Positions 51,366 through 61,997 of a stretch of DNA of 64,000 nt are shown piece by piece. Position 1 is the first letter of the stretch, and each line of letters begins with the position of its first letter. The notes beneath the pieces are model-generated. The model saw only the letters and a list, made by a program, of their open reading frames with translations. It had not been told where the DNA came from and made no database searches. A program made the position numbers and the translations under genes. Source of the stretch: Ureibacillus xyleni (GTDB lineage Bacteria > Bacillota > Bacilli > Bacillales_A > Planococcaceae); contig NZ_OBMQ01000003.1 of NCBI RefSeq assembly GCF_900217795.1, forward strand, positions 1 through 64,000, read 5' to 3'.

Positions 51366-52238
51366 TCACTCAGGTGTTAAATATGTATAATAAGTTCCGA
51401 GCGACTTCACTGTACAACCAAGTGCCCCAAGTTCCTCTACCGCCCCTTTTACCATTGGCTCATTTTCATCTGCTAAAACATCTATAATGAAGAAATACTC
51501 ACCTAAACCAGTTTTTAATGGCCTCGATTCTATTTTACTTAAATCAATCCGTCGCCAAGCAAAAACGGAAAGTACTTGATGTAAGGCACCTGACACGTTC
51601 GTTGGTAGCGTTAGCATAAATGTCGTTTTTGATTTACCTTCTGATGTCTCAATTGGTAGTCTAGTATTCTTTTTTGATAACACAAAGAAACGGGTATGAT
51701 TAAAATGAAAATCATGAATGTTTCTCTCCACAATTTCTAAACCATATTTTTCAGCCGAAGAAGCATTTCCAATTGCAGCTATACATTGATCCGGATTTTC
51801 AGCTACATACTTTGCTGCAGCTGCTGTTGATGTTGTTTGATTTAATGGAACCGAACTAAAACGGTAAAATAAATATTTATGACATTGAGCTAATGCATGG
51901 GAATGAGAATAAACCCCTTCAATGTTGTGCCAATTGTTTACTTGTGCTTTGTTCACCATAAGATGCTGTTGGATTTTTGATAGCACTTCACCTACAACAT
52001 ATAAATCTGCTTCATGATATAAATAGTCGATTGTAAGCGTAACTGTTCCTTCCAAAGCGTTTTCTACAGGAACAACTGCAAAATCAACCCGTTCATTCGT
52101 AACGGCTTCAATACAATCAGGTATAGTAGTATAAGGCATTAGCCATTCATTTGGAAAAAGACCTTTTGTTGCTAAATAGGTAAAAGAAGCTTCCGGCCCT
52201 AAATAGGCAATTCGTTTCTCCCACTGTTGTTGTTTCAC
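51366..52238 (-). CDS. pheA: Prephenate dehydratase
   Basis: PheA converts prephenate to phenylpyruvate for phenylalanine synthesis. 290 aa. The catalytic domain begins AYLGPEASFTYLATKG, with VVPVENALEGTV, and the C-terminal ACT domain carries the Phe-binding ESRPLKTGLGEYFF. GTG start after TAGGGGG. It follows pheB, as in B. subtilis. Confidence 0.95.
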   Translation of the reverse strand: MKQQQWEKRIAYLGPEASFTYLATKGLFPNEWLMPYTTIPDCIEAVTNERVDFAVVPVENALEGTVTLTIDYLYHEADLYVVGEVLSKIQQHLMVNKAQVNNWHNIEGVYSHSHALAQCHKYLFYRFSSVPLNQTTSTAAAAKYVAENPDQCIAAIGNASSAEKYGLEIVERNIHDFHFNHTRFFVLSKKNTRLPIETSEGKSKTTFMLTLPTNVSGALHQVLSVFAWRRIDLSKIESRPLKTGLGEYFFIIDVLADENEPMVKGAVEELGALGCTVKSLGTYYTYLTPE

Positions 52239-52324
52239 GTATAAGCCCCCTAATTTTTTAAGTTTTCAGTAATTTTAACATAAAAAGAGTCCAATCATAT
52301 AGACAAGCTTACTCGGTATTTAGT

Positions 52325-52352
52325 AAAACAAAAGAGCAAATTACTTTGCTCT
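52325..52352 (-). terminator. Small terminator after pheB
   Basis: GAGCAAA / TTTGCTC stem with a short loop, followed by TTTTGTTTT on the minus strand. Confidence 0.7.
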
Positions 52353-52362
52353 CTGTCCATTC

Positions 52363-52818
52363 TTATAACGCGCCAGAACTAATTACTTCTGCTGATTCTA
52401 CAAACTCTAACTTTTTTAACAATTGAATTAACTGATCTAATTCCATAATCATGCTTGTAACATCTAGAGATAGTGTAACGTTTGCACGACCTTGAATTGG
52501 TATTGTTTGATGAATTGTTAAAACGTTACAATGTGCCTCAGTAATAATTTCTAATAGCTTTGCCAATGCACCTTTTTCATCTTGTAACTGAATAAAAATC
52601 GTTAAAATTCTTTCTCTCACAATGGAGTGGAAAGGAAAAACGGCATCTCGATATTTATAAAATGCGCTCCGTGATAAATCAACTTCTTTTACTGCATCCC
52701 ATATAGAAGATACAGCACCACTTTGCAATAGATGCTTTGCTTGTAAAGTTTTTTGCATAGCATCTGTTAATACATCTTCACGAACTAAATAATACCGTTG
52801 ATTTGCAACGTTTTTCAT
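52363..52818 (-). CDS. pheB: ACT domain protein PheB
   Basis: This 151-aa protein has an N-terminal helical/HTH-like part (RYYLVREDVLTDAMQKTL, SIWDAVKEVDLSRSAFYKYRD) and a C-terminal ACT domain (RILTIFIQLQDEKGALAKLLEII in outline). The B. subtilis pheB product is annotated similarly and its role in phenylalanine metabolism is unproven. It sits between obg and pheA in conserved order. Confidence 0.92.
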   Translation of the reverse strand: MKNVANQRYYLVREDVLTDAMQKTLQAKHLLQSGAVSSIWDAVKEVDLSRSAFYKYRDAVFPFHSIVRERILTIFIQLQDEKGALAKLLEIITEAHCNVLTIHQTIPIQGRANVTLSLDVTSMIMELDQLIQLLKKLEFVESAEVISSGAL

Positions 52819-52849
52819 ACTCTCCCCCCAAAATCCCTAAAACCAATAT

Positions 52850-54145
52850 CTATTCAATAAATTCAAATTCAAATTCCATTAAGCGCACGATGTCTCCATC
52901 CGTTGCACCACGCTCGCGTAATGCATCATCTACTCCCATTGCACGTAGTTGTCGTGCAAAACGACGAATTCCATCTTCACGGCTAAAATCAGTCATTTTG
53001 AACAATCGTTCAATGCTATAACCAGATAAAACATAAGCACCATCGTCATCACGAGTAATTTCGAAATCTTCTCCTTTTTTCTCGTGCTTATAAAGTACAG
53101 TTGTATCACTTTCTTCTTCAATCACTTCATGCAACTCGAAATGTGGTGTAACTTCTAATAAATCAGCTATTTCAAATAACACAGGCTTTAACCCTTGGCG
53201 TGAAATCGCTGACACTGGGAAGACCTTTACCGTATCCCCAACCTTTTCCTTAAACTCAACTAAGTTTTCCTCTGCATCAGGCATATCCATTTTGTTAGCC
53301 ACTACGATTTGTGGACGCTCTGTAAGACGAAGATTATATTGTTTTAGCTCTTCATTAATCTTAACGTAGTCTTCATATGGGTCACGGCCTTCCATTCCGG
53401 ACATATCCACGACATGTACAATAACTCTTGTTCGTTCGATATGGCGCAAGAACTGCATACCTAAACCAACACCTTGGTGAGCTCCTTCAATCAACCCCGG
53501 TAAATCTGCCATTGCAAAACTTCTTCCGTCTTCCGTTTCAACCATCCCTAAATTTGGAACAATTGTCGTAAAGTGATAAGCACCAATCTTTGGTTTTGCT
53601 GCTGATACCACTGACAACAAAGTGGATTTCCCTACACTTGGGTATCCTACTAAACCTACGTCGGCAAGTACTTTTAATTCTAATATAACATTTAGTTCTT
53701 GTCCTGGCTCCCCTTTTTCTGCAAGTTCTGGAGCAGGATTAGAAGGTGTTGCAAAACGTGTATTACCACGACCGCCTCGGCCGCCTCGAGCAATGATTGC
53801 TGTTTGTCCATGTTCGACTAAATCTGCAATAACTGCTTTTGTTTCTTCATTTATAACAACTGTTCCAGGAGGTACTTTAATCACTGTATCTTCCGCATTT
53901 CTTCCGTGCATTCCCTTACTCATTCCGTGTTCACCACGTTCAGCTTTAAAGTGACGTTTATAACGGAAATCCATTAACGTTCTTAAACCTTCTTCTACCT
54001 CGAAGACAACATTTCCTCCATGGCCTCCATCACCACCTGCGGGACCACCATTCGGTACATATTTTTCTCTGCGGAAAGCGACCATTCCATCGCCACCATC
54101 TCCGCCTTTCACATAAACCTTTACGTGATCGACAAACATACTCAT
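52850..54145 (-). CDS. obg: GTPase Obg (CgtA)
   Basis: Obg is a ribosome-associated essential GTPase that is also needed for Spo0A phosphorelay activation. The glycine-rich N-domain begins [17 protein letters not shown]. The G domain has [28 protein letters not shown] and NKMD. A C-terminal OCT domain includes [17 protein letters not shown]. 431 aa. It starts 4 bp after spo0B; AGGAG lies inside the end of spo0B, suggesting translational coupling. Confidence 0.96.
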   Translation of the reverse strand: MSMFVDHVKVYVKGGDGGDGMVAFRREKYVPNGGPAGGDGGHGGNVVFEVEEGLRTLMDFRYKRHFKAERGEHGMSKGMHGRNAEDTVIKVPPGTVVINEETKAVIADLVEHGQTAIIARGGRGGRGNTRFATPSNPAPELAEKGEPGQELNVILELKVLADVGLVGYPSVGKSTLLSVVSAAKPKIGAYHFTTIVPNLGMVETEDGRSFAMADLPGLIEGAHQGVGLGMQFLRHIERTRVIVHVVDMSGMEGRDPYEDYVKINEELKQYNLRLTERPQIVVANKMDMPDAEENLVEFKEKVGDTVKVFPVSAISRQGLKPVLFEIADLLEVTPHFELHEVIEEESDTTVLYKHEKKGEDFEITRDDDGAYVLSGYSIERLFKMTDFSREDGIRRFARQLRAMGVDDALRERGATDGDIVRLMEFEFEFIE

Positions 54146-54149
54146 ACTT

Positions 54150-54677
54150 TCACTCCTGTTCCAAGCTCAATACATATTTCCAATGTTGATTCGTTTGTTC
54201 ATACGTTTGAACTTTCATATTCGGTAGTTCTTGCTGTGTAAAAAGTTGGGCTTCCCAATTTCCTCTTAAATCAAACATTAATTTGAAATCATTTTCATTG
54301 GATTCGATTTCAATTAATAGTTGTTGTTCTGTATATGGATCTAAATGGTCATATACATGAATAACTGTCTTTTCTAAGTATTCTACTATTTGCTCATCTT
54401 TTTTCATATTAACAGGATGTTCTACAAGACTTTTTAATGTATATTCAATCGAAGGAAATCTCCATTGAAATGTTTGTAGCCACTCTACCGTTTTTGGTAA
54501 TTTTAGTTTATTTATATTCGATAAGGTTTTACAGCTTTCGGATATATTTTCAATCGCTTTTTTCGCGTCTTCAACCTTGTCTAATTCTAAATACATTTTG
54601 ATCAATTGTAGATGGTTCATAAAATCATGATTAGCAAATCTTATTACTTCACTATTAGAGAGAGTATGAATTTTCAT
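54150..54677 (-). CDS. spo0B: Sporulation phosphotransferase Spo0B
   Basis: Spo0B passes phosphate between Spo0F and Spo0A. The phosphorylated His lies in [20 protein letters not shown] (His17 by position in this ORF), matching the RHDWMNKLQLIKG site of B. subtilis. A degenerate histidine-kinase-like C-terminal domain follows. 175 aa. Its place between rpmA and obg is the classic one, and the sequence diverges as is normal for this family. Confidence 0.9.
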   Translation of the reverse strand: MKIHTLSNSEVIRFANHDFMNHLQLIKMYLELDKVEDAKKAIENISESCKTLSNINKLKLPKTVEWLQTFQWRFPSIEYTLKSLVEHPVNMKKDEQIVEYLEKTVIHVYDHLDPYTEQQLLIEIESNENDFKLMFDLRGNWEAQLFTQQELPNMKVQTYEQTNQHWKYVLSLEQE

Positions 54678-54846
54678 TTTGAACCTCCAAACTAACTAAA
54701 AAACTACTACTTTTATCTCTCTTAGTATAACAGTTTTTCTTATATTTTCCTCTCTAACGCCATAAAGAATTAATACTATGAGAAAATTTCAATTATCCAT
54801 GAGAAATTTCCAATCTAAAGTGTATTTTATTACGATATAAAATCAT

Positions 54847-54876
54847 AAAAAAGGACTGCTGGCTAGCAGTCCTTTT
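54847..54876 (-). terminator. Terminator after rpmA
   Basis: GGACTGCTAGCCAGCAGTCC forms a near-perfect hairpin, followed by TTTTTT on the minus strand. This separates the rplU-prp-rpmA operon from spo0B. Confidence 0.92.
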
Positions 54877-54890
54877 ACATTTGTATAAAA

Positions 54891-55543
<653 letters not shown>

Positions 55544-55560
55544 ATCGGTTCACCCCATTA

Positions 55561-55869
55561 TTAAGCGTTGATTGATTCAACAACTAATTTAGTGTATGGT
55601 TGACGGTGACCTTGTTTACGACGGTAGTTTTTCTTCGCTTTGTATTTGAATACAGTGATTTTTTTAGCGCGACCTTCTTTAACAACTTTCGCTGTTACAG
55701 TAGCACCTTCAACAGTAGGAGCACCTACTTTTACTGTTTCGCCACCTACGAATAAAACTTTATCAAATGTTACTACCTCGTCAGCTTGAACTCCTAGTTT
55801 TTCAACATAGATTTCTTGTCCAGCTTCAACTTTGATTTGTTTTCCACCAGTTTCGATAATTGCGTACAT
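55561..55869 (-). CDS. rplU: 50S ribosomal protein L21
   Basis: This 102-aa protein begins [18 protein letters not shown] and ends [19 protein letters not shown], both typical. It is the first gene of the rplU-prp-rpmA operon, behind an L21 leader RNA and a strong promoter. Confidence 0.97.
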   Translation of the reverse strand: MYAIIETGGKQIKVEAGQEIYVEKLGVQADEVVTFDKVLFVGGETVKVGAPTVEGATVTAKVVKEGRAKKITVFKYKAKKNYRRKQGHRQPYTKLVVESINA

Positions 55870-55873
55870 TTAC

Positions 55874-55980
55874 CTGCACCTCCTCTTAGACTCAGACTCG
55901 CCTGTAATGAAAGGTGATCGAACGATTCGATTCTTCATAACCTTCCCAGAGCGGTTGTAGCACGGGTGCTACAAACAACA
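55874..55980 (-). promoter_or_regulatory. L21 leader RNA
   Basis: The 5' UTR of rplU starts near the hairpin GTAGCACCCGTGCTAC (about 55957-55972 region), followed by conserved purine-rich sequence and GAGTCTGAGTC before the SD. This matches the L21 leader of Bacillales, thought to mediate autoregulation by L21. Confidence 0.8.
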
Positions 55981-55985
55981 TTAAA

Positions 55986-56014
55986 ATACTAACATAAATA
56001 TTTTTTTAAGTCAA
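55986..56014 (-). promoter_or_regulatory. Sigma-A promoter of rplU-prp-rpmA, overlapping the end of spoIVFB
   Basis: TTGACT (-35, 56009-56014) and TAGTAT (-10, 55986-55991) are 17 bp apart. The -35 lies in the last codons of spoIVFB. Confidence 0.85.
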
Positions 56015-56620
56015 TCGTTTCATTACATATTTCTCAAAAGCAAGACGATACTTCCGATATCGCCATTCACCTACCAATTTAATAAAAATGAAAATTGATA
56101 ACACTAATAAAAATAACGTTTTTGGCAACAAAATAAAAGTAATAATGATTGTTAATATTGTCAAAATGAGGGATATGGATATATACATTTCGTAAAATCG
56201 TGCCTTTGGGTAAAACACCAAAATTAACGATAAAATGATTCTCCCTCCATCAAGTGGCCACACCGGAATCATATTAATCCCTAGTAAAACTAGTTGAATT
56301 TTAAATAAAGGATCTGACAGTAATGGATCTAAAAAAGGGGTGATTCCAAGAAAAGTAAAGGTAGCAATAGGTCCTCCGAGAGCAATGATGAGTTGTTTTT
56401 TTGGTGGAATGGAGAAGCCGCCCTGCAACTCAATTTCACCACCATACGGCATAATCACACAACGCTCTACCTTTACTTTACATAAAAAAGCGGCAACAAT
56501 ATGCCCTAGCTCATGAATAATTAATGAAGTTAAAATAAGTGCATAATACGAAACGTTCCCAGACATAACCATTGTAAACAAAATCGGCAAAAATAATGGA
56601 TGAATTGTCATCCGCATCAT
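56006..56620 (-). CDS. spoIVFB: Intramembrane metalloprotease SpoIVFB
   Basis: SpoIVFB is a site-2-type protease that releases active sigma-K in the mother cell. The zinc motif LIIHELGHIVAAF is at about residue 40 and the second ligand motif WPLDGGRIILS at about 125. About six helices. 204 aa. I choose ATG 56620, which overlaps the spoIVFA stop (ATGA); the frame opens at 56644. Confidence 0.9.
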   Translation of the reverse strand: MMRMTIHPLFLPILFTMVMSGNVSYYALILTSLIIHELGHIVAAFLCKVKVERCVIMPYGGEIELQGGFSIPPKKQLIIALGGPIATFTFLGITPFLDPLLSDPLFKIQLVLLGINMIPVWPLDGGRIILSLILVFYPKARFYEMYISISLILTILTIIITFILLPKTLFLLVLSIFIFIKLVGEWRYRKYRLAFEKYVMKRLT

Positions 56621-57180
56621 GGTTGCGTATGCTCTTTCATCCATTGTAATGTTTCTTCAAGGTTTAACACTTCCCCACCTTGTTCAATTTTCAAGTAAAG
56701 ATCCCCAGGTTCTTTATTGGCAATCGTACTCCCTCTTTCAATTGATGTATAAGGTAAAAGGGAAAAGGAGTCTACATTACCATAAGTCACCGTCGTATCA
56801 TCTTCATAATAAACCGAAATTGTTTTACCTGTTGTTTTAGAATGTCCGGTATAAACGACAAGACCATTTTCAATAGCAAGAATCGGAATGGTCTCTTCAA
56901 AACTTAATAAATATCCATTATCATAAGGTTTTATCGCAACAAATGAAAGCAGTTCTTGATTCACAGGATCCGAAGACACTGTAATTTTTGTACCCGTCTC
57001 TTCACCAAAAACTTCTCTTAGAACATTTCGCATCATCGTCAAATCCTCTGAACTATAAACAATTTTTTTTACGTCGATATTTATTTGTCCGCGTTCCTGC
57101 ATCCCATTCCCAATTAAGACAAGTGTACACAGAAGAAAGGCTGCAATCCATTTCCACTTTTTGTTCACTACCTCATCCAT
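56617..57180 (-). CDS. spoIVFA: Stage IV sporulation protein FA (SpoIVFA)
   Basis: SpoIVFA holds the SpoIVFB-BofA complex in the forespore membrane and is cleaved by SpoIVB. One transmembrane helix (WKWIAAFLLCTLVLIGNGM) lies near the N-terminus, and an LytM-like domain fills the C-terminal half (VVYTGHSKTTGKTISVYYEDD). At 187 aa it is shorter than B. subtilis SpoIVFA (264 aa), lacking much of the cytoplasmic N-terminus. ATG 57180 is used; a GTG six codons in and an upstream open frame to 57225 are alternatives. No clear SD. Confidence 0.82.
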   Translation of the reverse strand: MDEVVNKKWKWIAAFLLCTLVLIGNGMQERGQINIDVKKIVYSSEDLTMMRNVLREVFGEETGTKITVSSDPVNQELLSFVAIKPYDNGYLLSFEETIPILAIENGLVVYTGHSKTTGKTISVYYEDDTTVTYGNVDSFSLLPYTSIERGSTIANKEPGDLYLKIEQGGEVLNLEETLQWMKEHTQP

Positions 57181-57337
57181 TCTGCATTTTTCATAGTATA
57201 TGAAAAATATGAAAATACGATTCAATGAGATTTAGAAAAATATCAATATCGCCCACATTAAAAATTTATTTGATTTCAATTAAAAAGAGATGCCTCGCAA
57301 ATCATTAAGGCACCTCCTTGCTCTTCATCTTCACTTT

Positions 57338-58135
57338 CTACTTTGAAAAAATAGAAATTAATTTTTTAAACATCCCTTTTTGTTCATCTTCTAATGTCAT
57401 AAGAGGGACCGATTCTCCTAAAATTCTTCTAGCAATATTACGATATCCCAAAGAAGCTTTATTGTTTGGATCCATTACAATTGGTTCCCCTTTATTGGAT
57501 GAACTAATAACCTCTTCGCTATCTATGATAATACCTAATAAATCAATAGATAAATGAGTTGTTATTTCTGTAATGTCCATTGTATCCCCATTCTTCATTA
57601 AATCTTTTCGAATGCGGTTAATGATTAATTTCGGTGGTTCGATTGGTTCTCTTTCCAACAATCCAATAATTCGATCAGCATCTCGAACAGCAGAGATTTC
57701 TGGAGTTGTTACAACGATAGCGCGATCTGCACCAGCTACTGCATTTTTATACCCTTGTTCTATCCCTGCAGGACAATCGATTAACACATAATCATATTCA
57801 CGTTTCAATTCATCTATTAAACTCTTCATTTGCTCTGGCGTTACAGCGTTTTTATCCGTTGTTTGAGCAGCCGGTAATAAAAATAGTTTTTCATCTACAC
57901 GCTTGTCCCGAACGAGCGCTTGATGTACTTTACAGCGGCCATTTATAACGTCAACTAAATCATAGATAATTCGATTATCTAATCCTAATATTAAGTCTAA
58001 GTTCCTTAAGCCGATATCAGTATCAACTAAACATACTTTCTTCCCCTGAAGAGCCAATGCAGTTCCCAGATTGGCAGTAGTTGTTGTTTTACCTACCCCG
58101 CCTTTACCTGAAGTTATTACGATTGCTTCACCCAC
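57338..58135 (-). CDS. minD: Septum site-determining ATPase MinD
   Basis: MinD recruits MinC to the membrane to block polar septation. Deviant Walker A GKGGVGKTTTTANLG is at the N-terminus, with DTDIGLRNLDLILG, and the C-terminal amphipathic membrane-targeting helix MFKKLISIFSK ends the protein. 265 aa. GTG start after GGAGG. Its start is 1 bp from the minC stop. Confidence 0.97.
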   Translation of the reverse strand: MGEAIVITSGKGGVGKTTTTANLGTALALQGKKVCLVDTDIGLRNLDLILGLDNRIIYDLVDVINGRCKVHQALVRDKRVDEKLFLLPAAQTTDKNAVTPEQMKSLIDELKREYDYVLIDCPAGIEQGYKNAVAGADRAIVVTTPEISAVRDADRIIGLLEREPIEPPKLIINRIRKDLMKNGDTMDITEITTHLSIDLLGIIIDSEEVISSSNKGEPIVMDPNNKASLGYRNIARRILGESVPLMTLEDEQKGMFKKLISIFSK

Positions 58136-58136
58136 A

Positions 58137-58805
58137 TTAGCTTCCTCCTTTGACCTTATTTAAAAATGGACGTATTTTTCTTACTTCTTGTAAACGTTCA
58201 TATGAGATGATGCCGTCCCTATTAAGATACGCAAACAATTGTTCCGAGCTATTTTGCACAGCTGGACTTTCATTTGACATAATTTCAATAGAATCGGCAA
58301 TTAAAACGTGGGTAGGTTTAAAATGTGATGCAGCAACAATTGCATCACGGTTTCCTTCTATTCCTGCGTGTACAATTCCTCTTAAATTTCCTAACACATA
58401 AATATTTCCGACTGCTTCAACTTGACCATTTGGATTAACATCGCCAATAACAATAATATCGCCTGTTGATTTTAACACTTGGCCTGAGCGAACAATCCCT
58501 ACATATGTTTCGTATTGTTCTGTTATTAGTTTTTCATTACTCTCTCGTATAGGTATAACATCACTCTGCATTTTAGCAACATGCATATTACCAGATTTTT
58601 GTACAATATTAACTAGTTCGTCTTGCTGTTCATTAGAGAGATATCGATTCCCTAAATGAAGTTGTACATCTACTATCCCATCAATACTACCTTCTGAAAC
58701 TTTACGACTAAGTTCCTCTACTAATTCTGCGTAGGCGCACTGATCATCAAGCCGAAGTACTAAACCTTCTTTTGTCCCTTTAATATGGACAAGCTGTTTT
58801 TTCAT
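58137..58805 (-). CDS. minC: Septum site-determining protein MinC
   Basis: MinC inhibits FtsZ polymers. The N-terminal domain binds FtsZ; the C-terminal beta-helix has VRSGQVLKSTGDIIVIGDVNPNGQVEAVGNIYVLGNLRG and AGIEGNRDAIVAA. The 222-aa length is normal. ATG 58805 has GAGGTG upstream; the frame opens at 58817. Confidence 0.95.
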   Translation of the reverse strand: MKKQLVHIKGTKEGLVLRLDDQCAYAELVEELSRKVSEGSIDGIVDVQLHLGNRYLSNEQQDELVNIVQKSGNMHVAKMQSDVIPIRESNEKLITEQYETYVGIVRSGQVLKSTGDIIVIGDVNPNGQVEAVGNIYVLGNLRGIVHAGIEGNRDAIVAASHFKPTHVLIADSIEIMSNESPAVQNSSEQLFAYLNRDGIISYERLQEVRKIRPFLNKVKGGS

Positions 58806-58831
58806 AAAAAGCGACACCTCACGCCATCAAA

Positions 58832-59356
58832 TTAAGAAGCATCTCGGGTATGCTGTAAAACACGAGCATTGATTAAATATTTAAAAGCCCACCCAAGCAT
58901 ACTTAAAAACAATAAGTTTGCAATAATTGTTGGAAGTAAACGATTACTTAAAAAACTTGCTAAAGGAATCGTCGTTAAATTAATAAATGAGAAAAAATAA
59001 TATAAAACGATTTCCATAAGTCCGACTAGAAATATAGATAATATTGTTGTTACACTTAAATGTTGATGAATAAATCGAATCGAAGACCCAGCAACGAAGC
59101 AAACAAGTGGATATAAAAAGGAATATAATCCAATAATATCAATGTAAAACACATCATACAAGAGTCCAAAAAACAAACCGTACAAACATGCTCGTTTGCG
59201 ACTATAGTAGATCGATATAAAAATTAAATACAAAATGACAAAACGAGGGACTAAATATAATATTTCTTCTCCCCATTGTATTGGAGAAAACAGCGCAAAC
59301 TCTGGTTCCAATAAAAATAGAACAACGGCTACAAAAGGAATTAAAAAACGAATCAT
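58832..59356 (-). CDS. mreD: Rod shape-determining protein MreD
   Basis: MreD is an integral membrane partner of MreC in the elongasome, with about five helices. FLIPFVAVVLFLLEPEFALF and CLYGLFFGLLYDVFYIDIIGLYSF are typical. 174 aa. ATG 59356 follows the mreC stop by one base, with GGGGAAG inside the end of mreC; an in-frame start at 59395 lies within mreC. Confidence 0.93.
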   Translation of the reverse strand: MIRFLIPFVAVVLFLLEPEFALFSPIQWGEEILYLVPRFVILYLIFISIYYSRKRACLYGLFFGLLYDVFYIDIIGLYSFLYPLVCFVAGSSIRFIHQHLSVTTILSIFLVGLMEIVLYYFFSFINLTTIPLASFLSNRLLPTIIANLLFLSMLGWAFKYLINARVLQHTRDAS

Positions 59357-59357
59357 T

Positions 59358-60278
59358 TTATTCTTCCCCTTCACCAGTAGACTCTTCAACTTCATTTGTT
59401 AAGTCCGCATTCGTTCCGTTTCCATCAGATCCGTCCACTTCATTTGCATTTCTTTTAGCAATAATAACATCCTCCAGCATTGAAAAGTCTGCTGCAGGTT
59501 TAATATAGGCCATTTTTGTTAATCCAAAATCATCTGTCGTTACTTCTGTTACCTCTCCAATTAGAATACCTTTCGGGAAAATCCCCCCTAATCCTGAGGA
59601 AACAACTTGCTCACCTACATTTACATCTAAGCTAGAATCAATACGTTTTAATATTAATTCATTACGTTCAGCGTCATATCCTTCTAACAAACCAAAAATA
59701 TCCTTTTTCTTTCCTTGAACAATTGCAGATACACGGAAATTAGGATTGTTCGTTTGTAATAACTCCACTTCAGAAGTAAATGGGGTAACAAGACTAATTT
59801 TACCTATTAGCCCTTTAGCTGTCATAACAGCCATGTTTAACTTAACACCATGTGATGACCCTTTGTTGAGGATAATTTTTTCTTCCCATTGGTCCGGGTT
59901 TCTCGCAATTACAGTTGCCTTAAGTGGATTAAAATCTTTTAAACTACTTTCTTTTTTCACTAGCTCTTTTAAAGATTCATTTTCAGATTGCAATGTATTA
60001 ACTTCTGCTTGAAGCACGGCAAAATCTTCCAAACGCATTTTCAAACGTTTATTTTCTTCGTACGTATTTAATAAAGAATTAATATTATTAAAAATACCAG
60101 TTATGTAATTAGCTGGCTTAGCAACAAGGGATTGTGCAAAGCCAACAGTGTCTTTAATAAATTGTTCGGGAAGATTAGCATTTTGTCGATCACGTAATGA
60201 GAAGCTAATCAATGCCACAAGGAAAATTATACTAACTAGTAGCAGTATTAATTTCTTGTTTGAAAAAAACTGTGGCAT
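59358..60278 (-). CDS. mreC: Rod shape-determining protein MreC
   Basis: MreC is a bitopic membrane protein that scaffolds the elongasome. An N-terminal helix (LILLLVSIIFLVALISF) precedes a coiled coil (about residues 65-110) and the beta-rich domain with ARNPDQWEEKIILNKGSSHGVKLNMAVMT and SGLGGIFPKGILIGEVT. The last 30 residues are acidic and low complexity. 306 aa. Confidence 0.95.
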   Translation of the reverse strand: MPQFFSNKKLILLLVSIIFLVALISFSLRDRQNANLPEQFIKDTVGFAQSLVAKPANYITGIFNNINSLLNTYEENKRLKMRLEDFAVLQAEVNTLQSENESLKELVKKESSLKDFNPLKATVIARNPDQWEEKIILNKGSSHGVKLNMAVMTAKGLIGKISLVTPFTSEVELLQTNNPNFRVSAIVQGKKKDIFGLLEGYDAERNELILKRIDSSLDVNVGEQVVSSGLGGIFPKGILIGEVTEVTTDDFGLTKMAYIKPAADFSMLEDVIIAKRNANEVDGSDGNGTNADLTNEVEESTGEGEE

Positions 60279-60289
60279 TGCTATCCCCC

Positions 60290-61309
60290 CTATTTTTTCA
60301 TCTGCTGTGAACGAACTAAATCAATATGTTCTAAAGCTTTACCTGTTCCAATCGCAACACAATCTAACGGATTTTCTGCGATAAATACAGGCATATTTGT
60401 TTCGTCACTTATTACTTTGTCAAGATTACGTAACAGAGCTCCACCACCAGTTAAGACAATTCCTCTTTCCATAACGTCAGCAGAAAGCTCAGGAGGTGTT
60501 TGCTCCAAAGTCTTTTTCACTCCATCGATAATGGCTGCGATTGCTTCACGAAGAGATTCAGAAATTTCTTCTGCTGTGATCTCAATTGTTTTAGGTAGTC
60601 CTGTTAGTAAGTCACGTCCGCGGATTTCCATTTTTTCGTTACTATCATCAACTCTTGCTGTACCGATTTCAATCTTAACCTTTTCGGCTGTACGTTCACC
60701 AATTGTTAAGTTATAAGTTTTTCTGATATAGCTAATGATTGATTGATCCATAGCATCGCCACCAATACGGACTGATTCACTTGTAACGATACCACCAAGT
60801 GAAATGACGGCAACTTCAGTTGTTCCTCCACCGATATCAACAACCATCGAACCTGTAGGATCCCAAACAGGTAAGTCCGCTCCAATTGCTGCTGCAAAAG
60901 GCTCTTCAATTGTAAATGCCTCTTTTGCTCCAGCTTGTCTTGAAGCATCAATTACTGCTCGCTGTTCCACAGATGTAATGCCATAAGGTACACAAATCAT
61001 GACATTTGGTTTTTTCCAATTAGAACCTGAATTTTTTAATGCTTGTTTTAAGTAGTATTGAATCATCGCAGTTGTAATATCGAAATCTGCAATTACACCA
61101 TCCTTCATTGGGCGAATCGCTACAATAGAACCTGGTGTACGTCCGATCATATTTTTCGCATCATTACCAACTGCAACGATGTCACCAGTTTTTGTATTTT
61201 TCGCCACAACAGAAGGCTCGCGTAACACAATACCTTTTCCTTTAATAAATACTAGTGTATTTGCGGTGCCAAGATCGATCCCGACATCTTTATTTCCTAA
61301 TCCAAACAA
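60290..61309 (-). CDS. mreB: Actin-like cell shape protein MreB
   Basis: MreB forms membrane-bound filaments that guide lateral wall synthesis. Phosphate 1 motif [14 protein letters not shown], phosphate 2 [18 protein letters not shown] and the adenosine motif [13 protein letters not shown] are present. TTG 61309 gives [12 protein letters not shown], matching the family N-terminus, with GAAAGGGAG 8 bases upstream; the frame is open to 61348. 339 aa. First of the mreBCD-minCD series. Confidence 0.95.
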   Translation of the reverse strand: MFGLGNKDVGIDLGTANTLVFIKGKGIVLREPSVVAKNTKTGDIVAVGNDAKNMIGRTPGSIVAIRPMKDGVIADFDITTAMIQYYLKQALKNSGSNWKKPNVMICVPYGITSVEQRAVIDASRQAGAKEAFTIEEPFAAAIGADLPVWDPTGSMVVDIGGGTTEVAVISLGGIVTSESVRIGGDAMDQSIISYIRKTYNLTIGERTAEKVKIEIGTARVDDSNEKMEIRGRDLLTGLPKTIEITAEEISESLREAIAAIIDGVKKTLEQTPPELSADVMERGIVLTGGGALLRNLDKVISDETNMPVFIAENPLDCVAIGTGKALEHIDLVRSQQMKK

Positions 61310-61853
61310 TTTTGTACTCCCTTTCTCTTTAAGCCATTCTCGTATCAATGCCTAAAATCATAAAATTTATTATAGCTGAAAAGCTCGAAAAATTATAGTA
61401 TCACATGTACTGTTCTACCATATTTGTCTGTTGACAATCAATTTTAATCGACATTTTTCATTGTATTTCGATTGTTCCCTTGAAACAAATAAAATAATTA
61501 TGTAAGATTTTACAATCGTGTAACAACTACACCATTTAAATGACGAAATTTATTCGAAATGGTTCGATGAAATAATCATGTAATAATAATAAAGCCTTAA
61601 ATCATAGTTTAACTCTTTAAACAAAATGTTAGTAATTTAATTGACATCTATTTGTTACGTTAATTTTACTTTAATTTGCCCAAATTTAAGGGGAAAATCC
61701 GTAACGTTAAAAGGTTAGGTAATTTCCATCAAAAATGGACGTCTCAAAGTTTTGAGGCGTCCATTTTTTGTTTAAACAAAAACTTATGATGATATAAGTA
61801 TACGTATAAACACCAAAATTTACGAGTGATTAGCCAAATATAATAAAACTAAA
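61310..61853. other. Intergenic region between mreB and radC
   Basis: This region of about 540 nt carries no gene. On the minus strand TATAAT-like elements occur upstream of mreB, around 61370-61405, but no convincing -35 is paired with them. The right half contains the radC terminator. The sequences GTTACGTTAA and GTAACGTTAA recur around 61655 and 61700. Confidence 0.4.
61731..61769. terminator. Terminator after radC
   Basis: AAAAATGGACGTCTC and GAGGCGTCCATTTTTT form a long stem with T-runs on both strands. It stops radC transcription toward mreB. Confidence 0.88.
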
Positions 61854-61994
61854 TCACATATATCCTTTTTCCTTTAGGCTAATAAATTGATGATCACCGA
61901 TAATAACATGATCAATTAAATCAATCCCTATAATATACCCCGCTTCTTGTAAACGTTTTGTTACATCAATGTCTTCTGGACTTGGTGTAGCATT
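61854..61994 (-). CDS. radC: RadC (JAB/MPN domain), 3' exon
   Basis: This is the last 46 codons of RadC, starting directly at the intron 3' splice site: [15 protein letters not shown], then [15 protein letters not shown] and ISLKEKGYM, stop TGA at 61854. TPSPED holds the SxxD half of the JAMM metal motif. Joined in frame (phase 0) to the 5' exon at 63965-64000, it restores [14 protein letters not shown]. RadC is a conserved MPN(JAB1/Mov34)-family protein; it precedes mreBCD in Bacillales. Its cellular role is unclear. Confidence 0.92.
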   Translation of the reverse strand, partial: NATPSPEDIDVTKRLQEAGYIIGIDLIDHVIIGDHQFISLKEKGYM

Positions 61995-61997
61995 GTA

